A DNA stretch of 64,000 nucleotides, from positions 1 to 64,000 of the forward strand of contig JAIQGL010000025.1 of assembly GCA_020072585.1 (NCBI GenBank), read 5' to 3'. The DNA is from Terriglobia bacterium. Its GTDB lineage: Bacteria; Acidobacteriota; Terriglobia; Terriglobales; Acidobacteriaceae. The position numbers and the translations under genes were made by a program. This document shows, piece by piece, positions 26,807 to 35,223 of the stretch. The first letter of the stretch is position 1; the number at the start of each line of letters is the position of its first letter. A model generated the notes under the pieces. That model was given only the letters and a program-made list of their open reading frames with translations, made no database searches and was not told the origin of the DNA.

Positions 26807-26887
26807 GACGGTAGCAGAGGGGTTGCTGAGTTTCTCTTTGGCTTTGGTGCCAAAAGCTGCAATCGCTGAGCTAAATGTCACTTTCAT
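26807..26887 (-). pseudogene. out-of-frame 5' end of the nuclease-methyltransferase gene
   Basis: From the ATG at 26887 the sequence reads 'MKVTFSSAIAAFGTKAKEKL' then 'SNPSAT', like the N-terminus of related enzymes. After about codon 26 the frame fails. The other frame resumes with 'QPEDQLRAPFEQLLADFAEL' from 26807 and runs directly into the 1072-aa frame. A single missing base near 26807-26813 explains this. There is no long homopolymer at the site, so slippage-based phase variation is not obvious; mutation or sequencing error are equally possible. Confidence 0.65.
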
Positions 26888-26930
26888 TTTTATGGGTCAA
26901 CTTTATCCGAAGTGTAGGTGCGGCACAATT

Positions 26931-27015
26931 GACTGTATATAGTCGCGCTCCGGCGCTGGTTCATCCAGGCCAAAAATATTCTTGACATGTGATTATCTAT
27001 ATGACAGACTCTGTC
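26931..27015. promoter_or_regulatory. divergent control region with two inverted repeats
   Basis: Between the nuclease-methyltransferase (leftward) and HTH gene (rightward) lie GACT-N6-AGTC (26931-26944) and the 13-bp palindrome GACAGACTCTGTC (27003-27015), the latter only 3 bp before the HTH start codon. A TTGACA box is at 26982-26987. The palindrome is placed where a self-repressing regulator would bind (inference). Confidence 0.45.
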
Positions 27016-27018
27016 TAA

Positions 27019-27294
27019 ATGGTTACGTATTCGACAAGCCAAGCGGCAAAGAAACTCGGAATCGGCCTGAAGACTTTGAGCCGCTACATCGAGCTAGGCA
27101 AGGTGCCTGCTCCCACAATCCTTAAAGTAGGCACCGCCACTTTGCATGCCTGGACCGAAGAACAAATTGAACACGTCCGACAACTCCTGCCCAAGATCGC
27201 CAACGGCAGGAAAACCCGTTACTCCAAACTCAGGGAAAAACAAAAGGCACAGGCCAAATCGCCCGTGCCTCGCAAAACGAAAAAGAGAAAATAA
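27019..27294 (+). CDS. small MerR/excisionase-like helix-turn-helix protein
   Basis: A 91-aa protein. 'YSTSQAAKKLGIGLKTLSRYIELGKVPAP' in shortened form (residues 4-32) is a winged HTH of the MerR/HTH_17 type, followed by a helix 'TEEQIEHVRQLLPKI' and a very basic tail ending 'PRKTKKRK'. It lacks the long coiled coil and sensor region of full MerR regulators. It is divergent from the nuclease-methyltransferase across 131 bp containing palindromes, an arrangement like controller proteins of restriction-modification systems (inference). An excisionase role is the alternative, but no integrase is present. Confidence 0.75.
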   Translation: MVTYSTSQAAKKLGIGLKTLSRYIELGKVPAPTILKVGTATLHAWTEEQIEHVRQLLPKIANGRKTRYSKLREKQKAQAKSPVPRKTKKRK

Positions 27295-27411
27295 CCCACA
27301 ACCATTTGGCTGATTGCTATTTGCCAATTGCTAATTGCTTCGACCTAACGGACGCGCCCGGTGTTAGTCGCACCGAACGCGCCCTAACCAAATCGCCTTA
27401 TTGGAGGCAAC

Positions 27412-27798
27412 ATGGCTGTTATTGAAAGTAAACGCTCGGTATCTCCCGCGCAACCCCGCGCCCACAAACCACGCAAATCCAATAAACAAACCAAGGTCCC
27501 GGCTTCCCTGCGTTTCACTGAAACCACGCGCGGCAAGACCGTCATCCGCCGCTATGACGGACGCACCTTCTACCGCTTCCATGACGTCAAGGGCAAGACC
27601 ATAGACTTTGTTGAAGTGTTCGTCTGCGCCGGATACAACTGTGTGGACATCCGCTTTGACGATAAAACCGCGCTGACCTTCGCCATTGAGCCCGCCTTCA
27701 CCCTGGAAACCGAGCACGCCGACTGGAAGACCGGCGACTGGCGTCCCATCAAGCGCTGGCCGCTCATCCACAGCGAATCACACCGGCTGAAAGGATAA
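27412..27798 (+). CDS. conserved-looking protein of unknown function
   Basis: A 128-aa protein with a good ribosome binding site (GGAGG, 6 nt before ATG). The N-terminal 35 residues are basic, proline-rich and likely disordered ('PRAHKPRKSNKQTK'). A compact domain follows, 'TVIRRYDGRTFYRFHDVKGK' then 'VEVFVCAGYNCVDIRFDDKT', mixed beta-strand in pattern, ending in 'WRPIKRWPLIHS'. There is no signal peptide or membrane span. I do not recognise the family. Codon use is like that of its neighbours, so I take it as a real gene. Confidence 0.65.
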   Translation: MAVIESKRSVSPAQPRAHKPRKSNKQTKVPASLRFTETTRGKTVIRRYDGRTFYRFHDVKGKTIDFVEVFVCAGYNCVDIRFDDKTALTFAIEPAFTLETEHADWKTGDWRPIKRWPLIHSESHRLKG

Positions 27799-27891
27799 AC
27801 GGTAAACTGCTGGCGGCGGTGGCCCGCGGGCCATCGCCGCCTTCTCCCTCTGGGAAACTGGTATCCTTTTGAGCGAGGAACTCTAACGCTT

Positions 27892-29664
27892 ATGCGCCGA
27901 CTCCTGACTCCGATCTTTGTATTGACGATCTTTGTATTGACGCTCTTTGCGTTCACCGTTATGGCTACCGCCCAGAAAAATCCCGCTCCGCCTTCCACCT
28001 TCCCCAACGCAGACGAACTCAACCAGATGGCGGCGCGCTTTGCGCCCGCGCATCTGGAAGTGGACACCTCCGGCCTCTCCGCGGGCGACAAGAAAGCGCT
28101 GATCAAGCTGATTGCCGCCGGAAGGATTGTGAACCACCTCTTTATGCAGCAGTTCTGGAGCGGCGACGTGGCGCTCTACCAGAAGCTGCAACAGGACCAG
28201 ACGCCGCTGGGCAAGGCGCGGCTGCATTATTTCTGGATCAACAAGGGGCCGTGGTCGGAGATCGACGAGCACAAGGCTTTCCTGCCCGGCGTGCCGGCCA
28301 AGAAGCCCGAAGGCGCAAACTTTTATCCGGAAGACATGACCAAGGCGGAGTTTGAAAGCTGGGCAAAGGCGCTTTATCCGGAGTCAAAGGCGCAGGCCGA
28401 AGGCTTCTTTACCGTGATACGCCGCGGGGCCGACAAGAGGCTCAAAATGGTCCCTTACAGCGAGGAATACAAAGCTGATCTCACGCGGGCGGCCACATTG
28501 CTGCGCGAAGCCGCGTCGCTCACGGACAATGCGTCTCTCAAAAAGTTTCTCACCACGCGCGCTGAGGCCTTCACCACCAACAACTACTTTGACAGCGACA
28601 TGGCATGGATGGACCTGGATGCGCCGGTGGACGTAACCATTGGCCCGTATGAAACCTACAACGACGAGCTGTTCGGCTACAAAGCCGCGTTTGAGGCCTA
28701 CATCAACGTGCGTGACGACAAAGAGTCCGCGCGGCTGGCGTTCCTGGGCGAGCACCTGCAGGAGATAGAAAATAATCTGCCGGAAGACCCTAAATATCGC
28801 GTGGCCAGGCTGGGAGCGGCAGCGCCCATCCGCGTGGTGAATGAGGTGTTTGCCGCGGGCGATGGCAGCCACGGCGTCCAGACCGCGGCTTACAACCTGC
28901 CGAATGACGACAAGGTCGTCCAGCAAAAGGGCAGCAAGCGCGTGATGCTCAAGAACATTCAGGAAGCGAAATTCAAATCCACGCTGCAGCCGATCTCAAA
29001 AGTTGTTCTGCAACCGGCGGCGCAGCAGGACCTGAGCTTTGAATTGTTCTTTACTCACATCGTGGCGCATGAACTTACGCACGGGCTGGGCCCGCACCAG
29101 ATCAAGATCGGCAGTCGCGATACCAACCCGCGCATGGAGCTGAAAGATCTCTATAGCGCCATTGAAGAGGCCAAAGCCGACGTGACCGGGCTGTTCGCGC
29201 TGCAATACCTGATGACGCAGGCGGACAAGGGCGCGATACATGCCCCGCTTCCGCACGGCCCTGAGGCGGAACGCAAGCTCTACACCACCTACCTTGCGTC
29301 TTCCTTCCGCACACTGCGCTTCGGCTTGCAAGATTCGCACGCCAAGGGCATGGCGGTGCAGTTCAATTATTTTCTGGATAAAGGAGCGTTCGTCGCCAAT
29401 GCGGACGGCACGTTCAGCGTTGACCTGAGCAAGATCAAGGACGCGGTGGCCGGGCTTGACCGGGAATTGCTCACGCTGGAAGCCACAGGCGATTATGCCG
29501 GCGCCAAAAAAATGATGGGCGAGATGATGGTGCTGCGTCCGGTGGTGAAGAACGCGCTGGAGCGGCTGAAGCAGGTGCCCACGGACATTGAACCGGTATT
29601 TGTAACCGCGGACGCGCTCACGGCTGAAAGCATGTCGAGCGAGAGAAGCCGCAGGAGCAAGTAA
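27892..29664 (+). CDS. exported zinc peptidase, M49 (dipeptidyl peptidase III)-like
   Basis: A 590-aa protein with a signal peptide that itself contains a 15-bp repeat (residues 8-22 read IFVLT-IFVLT-LFAFT). The zinc site is 'HELTHGLGPH' with His393, Glu394 and His397, and downstream 'EEAKADVTG' (Glu425/Glu426), matching bacterial M49-like peptidases; classical DPP III has HELLGH and EECRAE, so this is the HEXXH variant. Family features also include 'YETYNDELFGYKAAFEAYI' and 'VVQQKGSKRVMLKN'. It probably removes dipeptides or processes peptides in the periplasm. There is no operon partner; a probable small RNA gene follows. Confidence 0.82.
   Translation: MRRLLTPIFVLTIFVLTLFAFTVMATAQKNPAPPSTFPNADELNQMAARFAPAHLEVDTSGLSAGDKKALIKLIAAGRIVNHLFMQQFWSGDVALYQKLQQDQTPLGKARLHYFWINKGPWSEIDEHKAFLPGVPAKKPEGANFYPEDMTKAEFESWAKALYPESKAQAEGFFTVIRRGADKRLKMVPYSEEYKADLTRAATLLREAASLTDNASLKKFLTTRAEAFTTNNYFDSDMAWMDLDAPVDVTIGPYETYNDELFGYKAAFEAYINVRDDKESARLAFLGEHLQEIENNLPEDPKYRVARLGAAAPIRVVNEVFAAGDGSHGVQTAAYNLPNDDKVVQQKGSKRVMLKNIQEAKFKSTLQPISKVVLQPAAQQDLSFELFFTHIVAHELTHGLGPHQIKIGSRDTNPRMELKDLYSAIEEAKADVTGLFALQYLMTQADKGAIHAPLPHGPEAERKLYTTYLASSFRTLRFGLQDSHAKGMAVQFNYFLDKGAFVANADGTFSVDLSKIKDAVAGLDRELLTLEATGDYAGAKKMMGEMMVLRPVVKNALERLKQVPTDIEPVFVTADALTAESMSSERSRRSK
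27913..27957 (+). repeat. 15-bp periodic repeat within a signal peptide
   Basis: ATCTTTGTATTGACG occurs twice (27913, 27928), followed by a diverged third unit CTCTTTGCGTTCACC (27943). It encodes the hydrophobic core of the M49-like protein's signal peptide. It is closely related to the units at 30014-30088 (ATCTTTACTCTAACG) and more distantly to those at 8651-8710. Confidence 0.8.
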
Positions 29665-29737
29665 ACGCCTGCAATAAAGAAGATCTCTGGACTAAATAAC
29701 GCAGTACTCAAAACGAAATCAAACGAAGATCTCGCTG

Positions 29738-29766
29738 TTGACTTTCCAATTAAGTGGAGCTATTCT
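29738..29766 (+). promoter_or_regulatory. sigma-70-type promoter of a probable small RNA
   Basis: TTGACT (29738-29743), a 17-bp spacer, and TATTCT (29761-29766). The expected transcription start is about 29773. No sizeable ORF follows before a strong terminator. Confidence 0.65.
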
Positions 29767-29772
29767 GCGTTT

Positions 29773-29967
29773 ACACGGGAAAGGAGGGCGATCCAACATA
29801 TATGAAAAATTCTGACTGTAGTGGTTTACGTGAGGTGGCTGAGGCTTAAGGCGTGAGTCTTTAAGTCCTAAGCGAGTTGTGGTTCGCACAAAGGCCTCCG
29901 CGCCTTCAGCCAATCCCAACAGACTACCGAATAACCCCGCACTTGAAGTGCGGGGTTATTGTTTTTT
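29773..29967 (+). ncRNA. probable small RNA of about 195 nt (6S-like architecture possible)
   Basis: A transcript bounded by a good promoter and a strong terminator with no clear coding frame. The interior can form a long, interrupted hairpin: GTAGT (29819) with ACTAC near 29924, GGCTGAGGC (29837) with GCCTTCAGCC (29902), and smaller loops inside. Size and the rod-with-bubble shape are compatible with 6S RNA, but I do not recognise conserved 6S sequence blocks with certainty. A 15-codon frame from ATG 29802 (14 nt after AGGAGG) could be a leader peptide instead. Confidence 0.45.
29930..29967 (+). terminator. strong Rho-independent terminator
   Basis: AATAACCCCGCAC-TTGAA-GTGCGGGGTTATT gives a perfect 13-bp stem and 5-nt loop, followed by GTTTTTT. 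It ends the probable small RNA and possibly read-through from the peptidase gene. Confidence 0.9.
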
Positions 29968-30013
29968 GCGCGCCGCCGGGCTAACGTACTTCTGGGCCTT
30001 ACCGGATGCGATG

Positions 30014-30088
30014 ATCTTTACTCTAACGATCTTTAACCTGACGATCTTTTAACTGATGATCTTCAACCTTCAGATCTTCAAGTCCTGC
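30014..30088 (+). repeat. five 15-bp tandem repeats upstream of an MFS gene
   Basis: Units at 30014, 30029, 30044, 30059 and 30074, each beginning ATCTT, with consensus near ATCTTTAACCTGACG and increasing divergence to the right. The first two units are nearly the same as those in the signal peptide at 27913. They lie in the noncoding leader before the MFS transporter; an upstream ATG (30011) would read 'MIFTLTIFNLTIF' and then stop. Confidence 0.8.
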
Positions 30089-30116
30089 GCCGGGGCCTGC
30101 ACGAGATGAGAAAAAA

Positions 30117-31367
30117 TTGACGTCTCCCACCGTCACATCGGAAAGCCTGGCTGCGGCAAAGCGTAACGTTTACGTCTTTGGTACGGTTTCGTTTTTCAAC
30201 GACACCGCCAGCGAGATGGCCTACTGGATCCTGCCCGCATTTTTATCTTCGCTGGGCGCCGGCCCCGCGGCCATGGGGCTGATTGAAGGCATTGCTGAGT
30301 GCGTGGCCTCGCTGGGCAAACTTCTTTCCGGCTATCTGACTGACGCGGTCCAGCGCCGCAAGCCAATCGTCGTCTTCGGCTATCTGGCCGCCAACCTGAT
30401 GAAACCGTTGCTGGCCCTGAGCACGCGCTGGTGGCAGGTGCTCTTCATCCGTTTTGCTGACCGCACAGCCAAGGGCCTGCGCGGAACGCCGCGCGACGTG
30501 ATGCTGGCGGAATCGGTTGACCGCAAGAAGATTGGCGGCACCTACGGGCTGCTGCAATCGATGGACTCCGCGGGCGCCATCGTCGGGCCGCTGACCGCAT
30601 GGTTCATCATGGCCCGCATCGGCAACATACGCGCGGTCTTCTGGCTGGCGGCGATTCCCGGCGCCATCGCCGTCATGCTAATCCTGCTGGCCCGGGAGAC
30701 GCGCGTTAAAAAACCTGATGCCGGCACGATGCCCTCTTTCTGGCAGCCGGCGCGGCTTTCCGGCCGCTTCTATTACGTGCTGGCCGCGGTGCTTATCTTT
30801 TCCCTGGGAAATTCCAGTGACATGTTTCTGGTGTTGCGGGCGCAGCAGATCGGCATCCGTGCAAGCCTGGCTCCGCTGCTGGGCCTGGTTTTTAACACTA
30901 CGTACACGCTGGCTTCCTGGCCTGCCGGATGGCTGAGCGACCGCCGCTCCAAACGCGTGATTGCCGCCGCAGGATATCTGGTATTTGCGGGGACCTACCT
31001 GACGTTTGCGCTGGCGCCAAGCCAGGCCGCGATCTGGGGCGTGATGGCCTGCTACGGGCTCTACTACGCTCTGACCAGCCCTGTGCTGCGCGCGCTGGTA
31101 GTGGATACGGTGGAGCCAGGCTCGCGCGGTCGCGCCTTCGGCTTGTTTTATTTTTCCACCAGCATCGCCGCGCTGCTCTCCAGCCTGATTACCGGGCAAC
31201 TGTGGAAATACTATGGCGCCGCGCTGCCGTTTTACGTCTCTGCCGCCACCGCCACCGTGGCCGCGCTCATGTTATTGGCAGGAAAAATCGGCGACCTGAA
31301 GCGCGGGTCCGCGCCGGAAGAGGATGAGAGAACCAGAGAGCACCCAGAATTGGAAACATATCACTGA
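30117..31367 (+). CDS. MFS transporter
   Basis: A major facilitator permease of 416 aa with 12 predicted spans. It starts at TTG 30117 with a GAGATGAG-like site upstream; no in-frame ATG is near. Loop 2-3 has 'GYLTDAVQRRKPIVVFGYLA', a degenerate version of the family GX3(D/R)RXGRR motif, and 'LRGTPRDVMLAESVDRKKIG' is typical of a subgroup of acidobacterial and proteobacterial MFS proteins. The second half repeats the loop as 'LSDRRSKRVIAAAGYLV'. The substrate is unknown. Its 3' end overlaps the converging VanZ gene by 7 bp. Confidence 0.88.
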   Translation: MTSPTVTSESLAAAKRNVYVFGTVSFFNDTASEMAYWILPAFLSSLGAGPAAMGLIEGIAECVASLGKLLSGYLTDAVQRRKPIVVFGYLAANLMKPLLALSTRWWQVLFIRFADRTAKGLRGTPRDVMLAESVDRKKIGGTYGLLQSMDSAGAIVGPLTAWFIMARIGNIRAVFWLAAIPGAIAVMLILLARETRVKKPDAGTMPSFWQPARLSGRFYYVLAAVLIFSLGNSSDMFLVLRAQQIGIRASLAPLLGLVFNTTYTLASWPAGWLSDRRSKRVIAAAGYLVFAGTYLTFALAPSQAAIWGVMACYGLYYALTSPVLRALVVDTVEPGSRGRAFGLFYFSTSIAALLSSLITGQLWKYYGAALPFYVSAATATVAALMLLAGKIGDLKRGSAPEEDERTREHPELETYH

Positions 31368-31855
31368 GCTGGCCGCGACTCTCTCCAGCCGATCCAGATG
31401 GCGATGATCGCCTGTAAGAAGATGGCGCCCACGAAATCCAGAAGGACATCGCGTGGACTTGACCCGCGAGAAGCGACAAAGCCTTGGTGGAACTCATCCA
31501 GGCTGGCGGCGGCGAGGACCAGCAGTAGCGCCAGGACGCTCCAGCGAAATGTCCATCGCGGTCGCGCGGGAAAAGTTGCGCGCCAGGAGAAGAAGGCAAA
31601 CGCGCCGAGCGTGCCGTAACTCACAAAATGTGCGGTCTTGCGGATGAAGAAGTGTATCTGCTGAAACCGATGCGCGGATATTCTTCCGAATAGCGCATGG
31701 AGGACCTTCAGCAACAGGCTGCCGGTGTGTTCGGCGGAAAACGTGTCGGTGGAGAAGGACGCCAGCACGCAGAGCCAGACCAGCGTCGGAAGCCACGCCC
31801 ATAGTCTGCGCGGAAAGCGAGCGGGAACGGATTCGGAAACGGCGGGTGATGACAA
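31361..31855 (-). CDS. VanZ family membrane protein
   Basis: A 164-aa protein with four hydrophobic spans. The VanZ-like signatures are 'FFIRKTAHFVSYGTLGAFAF' (the conserved K-x-x-H-F-x-x-Y/F-x-x-L pattern) and 'SLDEFHQGFVASRGSSPRDV' (D-E-x-x-Q...R...D). VanZ-like proteins are linked to teicoplanin resistance in enterococci, but most homologues are uncharacterised and there are no van genes here. It lies 12 bp after guaB and is probably co-transcribed with it. Confidence 0.85.
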   Translation of the reverse strand: MSSPAVSESVPARFPRRLWAWLPTLVWLCVLASFSTDTFSAEHTGSLLLKVLHALFGRISAHRFQQIHFFIRKTAHFVSYGTLGAFAFFSWRATFPARPRWTFRWSVLALLLVLAAASLDEFHQGFVASRGSSPRDVLLDFVGAIFLQAIIAIWIGWRESRPAQ

Positions 31856-31867
31856 AATCGTTTCTGC

Positions 31868-33672
<1,805 letters not shown>

Positions 33673-34047
33673 ATGGAACCCAAGCAAGCCCCCCCATCTG
33701 CGTCATCAGGCACCGCTGCTGTTATAGCTCACTCTGATAAGCGGAATGAAAAGCGGCTGCATCTGGCTGTCCCGGTAAAGGTGTTTCCTGACGTTGCCAG
33801 CATTGAATCCCAGAACTGCTGCACGTATGAAATCTCCACCAATGGGGCACGTTTGGTAGCGCCACCGGGGATTAAAAACGTTGGGCAGACCATCTGGCTG
33901 CAACGCCAGAATCGCCGCGCCAGATATAAAGTGGTGTGGATCGGGGAATCTGGCACTTCACTGGCAGGCCAGGTGGGTGTGGAATCCCTGGAGCCATCCA
34001 ACGTGATTTGGGAACCTGAAATCAAAGCACGGATCATGCGGTCTTAG
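33673..34047 (+). CDS. PilZ domain protein
   Basis: A stand-alone PilZ domain, 124 aa. The c-di-GMP-binding RxxxR is 'RNEKR' (about residues 25-29). The second motif, normally [D/N]xSxxG, reads 'EISTNG', with Glu in the first position, so binding is plausible but not assured. The rest ('GQTIWLQRQNRRARYKVVWI', then 'VGVESLEP') is the usual PilZ barrel. It is likely a cytosolic c-di-GMP effector. No flagellar or pilus genes are adjacent. Confidence 0.8.
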   Translation: MEPKQAPPSASSGTAAVIAHSDKRNEKRLHLAVPVKVFPDVASIESQNCCTYEISTNGARLVAPPGIKNVGQTIWLQRQNRRARYKVVWIGESGTSLAGQVGVESLEPSNVIWEPEIKARIMRS

Positions 34048-34217
34048 TCCTTCCAACACTCTCTTTTGGCCTGTATTTTGCTGCAAAATCCCCCTCTTTA
34101 ATTTGGGGCTTTTGAGTTTAGGGTCTTGGCACGGTAGGCCAAATATCCGCTGGGCCTAAGTAGACCACCCTAGTGCACGTAGGTAAGAAAAGCTTAATAA
34201 TGAGAGCTCCCCCTTGA

Positions 34218-34424
34218 ATGTGGTTCTCCATGGCCGAAAACTATCCTTATATCGTCCGCTGCAATGACTGCGATTTCGTCAGCCAGGTTTATCTCGACGA
34301 ACAACAGGCAATGAACGAACGCGACTTCCACTCCTTTGAGCATCTGCATTCGGTCTCCATCTGGCGCTATGCGTGGGAGCAGTGGACCATGGTGACCGAG
34401 CTGATGGGCGTAGAGCTGCATTAG
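34218..34424 (+). CDS. small protein of unknown function
   Basis: A protein of 68 aa (or 64 aa from the second Met at 34230). It contains one CxxC pair ('VRCNDCDFVSQVYLDEQQAM') and a His-containing helix 'FHSFEHLHSVSIWRYAWEQW'. The CxxC plus histidines could bind a metal, but nothing is recognised. The ribosome binding site is poor. I accept it because composition and codon pattern look coding; confidence is moderate. Confidence 0.45.
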   Translation: MWFSMAENYPYIVRCNDCDFVSQVYLDEQQAMNERDFHSFEHLHSVSIWRYAWEQWTMVTELMGVELH

Positions 34425-34695
34425 GTCTTTGTTTCTGTCGCTTCGCTCCAAACCGCCTGAGAGAAATCCTTTCCGCTGAATTTTTCTGCTCCTGATGCGA
34501 ACGGCTCGGCGCGCAAGCCGGCCTCGCCGCTGACTCCTACGAATGGACCGTCATACCGAGGGGCCCCTGTGTTCGCTTGCTAAAGTCTGCGTGCGCCGTC
34601 CCACGAGCCGGAGACATTCAAGAAGCCACCACCGTCCTCCTGGCCGCGACATTGCCCCGCTCATCCCCCCGTGTTACCTTTAAAAATTCAACCTT

Positions 34696-35223
34696 ATGCT
34701 TCGCTCTTATCAGGGAATTGCGCCCCGCATCCACGAGTCGTGCTATATCGACGAGTCCGCCCAGATCATCGGCGATGTTGAGATCGGCGAAAACTCCAGC
34801 GTCTGGATGAACGCCGTCATCCGCGGCGATGTCTACGCCATCCGCATCGGGAAAAACTCCAATGTGCAGGATTGCAGCGTGCTCCATGGCATGCGCCATA
34901 AATACGGAGTCACGCTGGGTGATTGGGTCACCGTGGGGCATTCTGTCACCTTGCATGGCTGCACCATCGGCGACCGCTGTCTGATCGGCATGGGCAGCGT
35001 GATCTTGAACAACGCCAGGATCGGCGAGGGCTCGATCATTGCGGCGGGCACCGTGATCCCGGAAGGCACCGTGGTTGAGCCCTATTCGCTATGGATGGGT
35101 GTGCCCGGCAAATTCAAAAAGAAGATTGATGACGAAGAGACGCAAAAAAATATCATGATGTACGGCAAGAATTATTTTGACTATACACAGATTTATCGTA
35201 AGGAACGGAGCGATCAAAAGTAA
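34696..35223 (+). CDS. gamma-carbonic anhydrase family protein
   Basis: A left-handed beta-helix protein of 175 aa, trimeric in characterised relatives. Hexapeptide repeats run from about 20 to 130 ('AQIIGDVEIGENSSVWMNAV', 'RIGEGSIIAAGTVIPEG'). Candidate zinc ligands are His68 ('SVLHGMRHKYG'), His82 and His87 ('GHSVTLHGC'). It belongs to the YrdA/CaiE-like group, whose members may hydrate CO2 weakly or act on other small molecules; activity cannot be told from sequence. Its stop overlaps the next start (TAATG), so the CocE-type hydrolase is translationally coupled to it. Confidence 0.88.
   Translation: MLRSYQGIAPRIHESCYIDESAQIIGDVEIGENSSVWMNAVIRGDVYAIRIGKNSNVQDCSVLHGMRHKYGVTLGDWVTVGHSVTLHGCTIGDRCLIGMGSVILNNARIGEGSIIAAGTVIPEGTVVEPYSLWMGVPGKFKKKIDDEETQKNIMMYGKNYFDYTQIYRKERSDQK

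Noticed and set aside
27019-27294. Excisionase of an integrated element
   Set aside because: No integrase, attachment-site pair or element boundaries are visible around it; a controller role fits the divergent layout better, though it is not proven.
31361-31855. Glycopeptide resistance locus because of VanZ
   Set aside because: No vanA/H/X/S/R genes; VanZ-like proteins are common in genomes without glycopeptide resistance.
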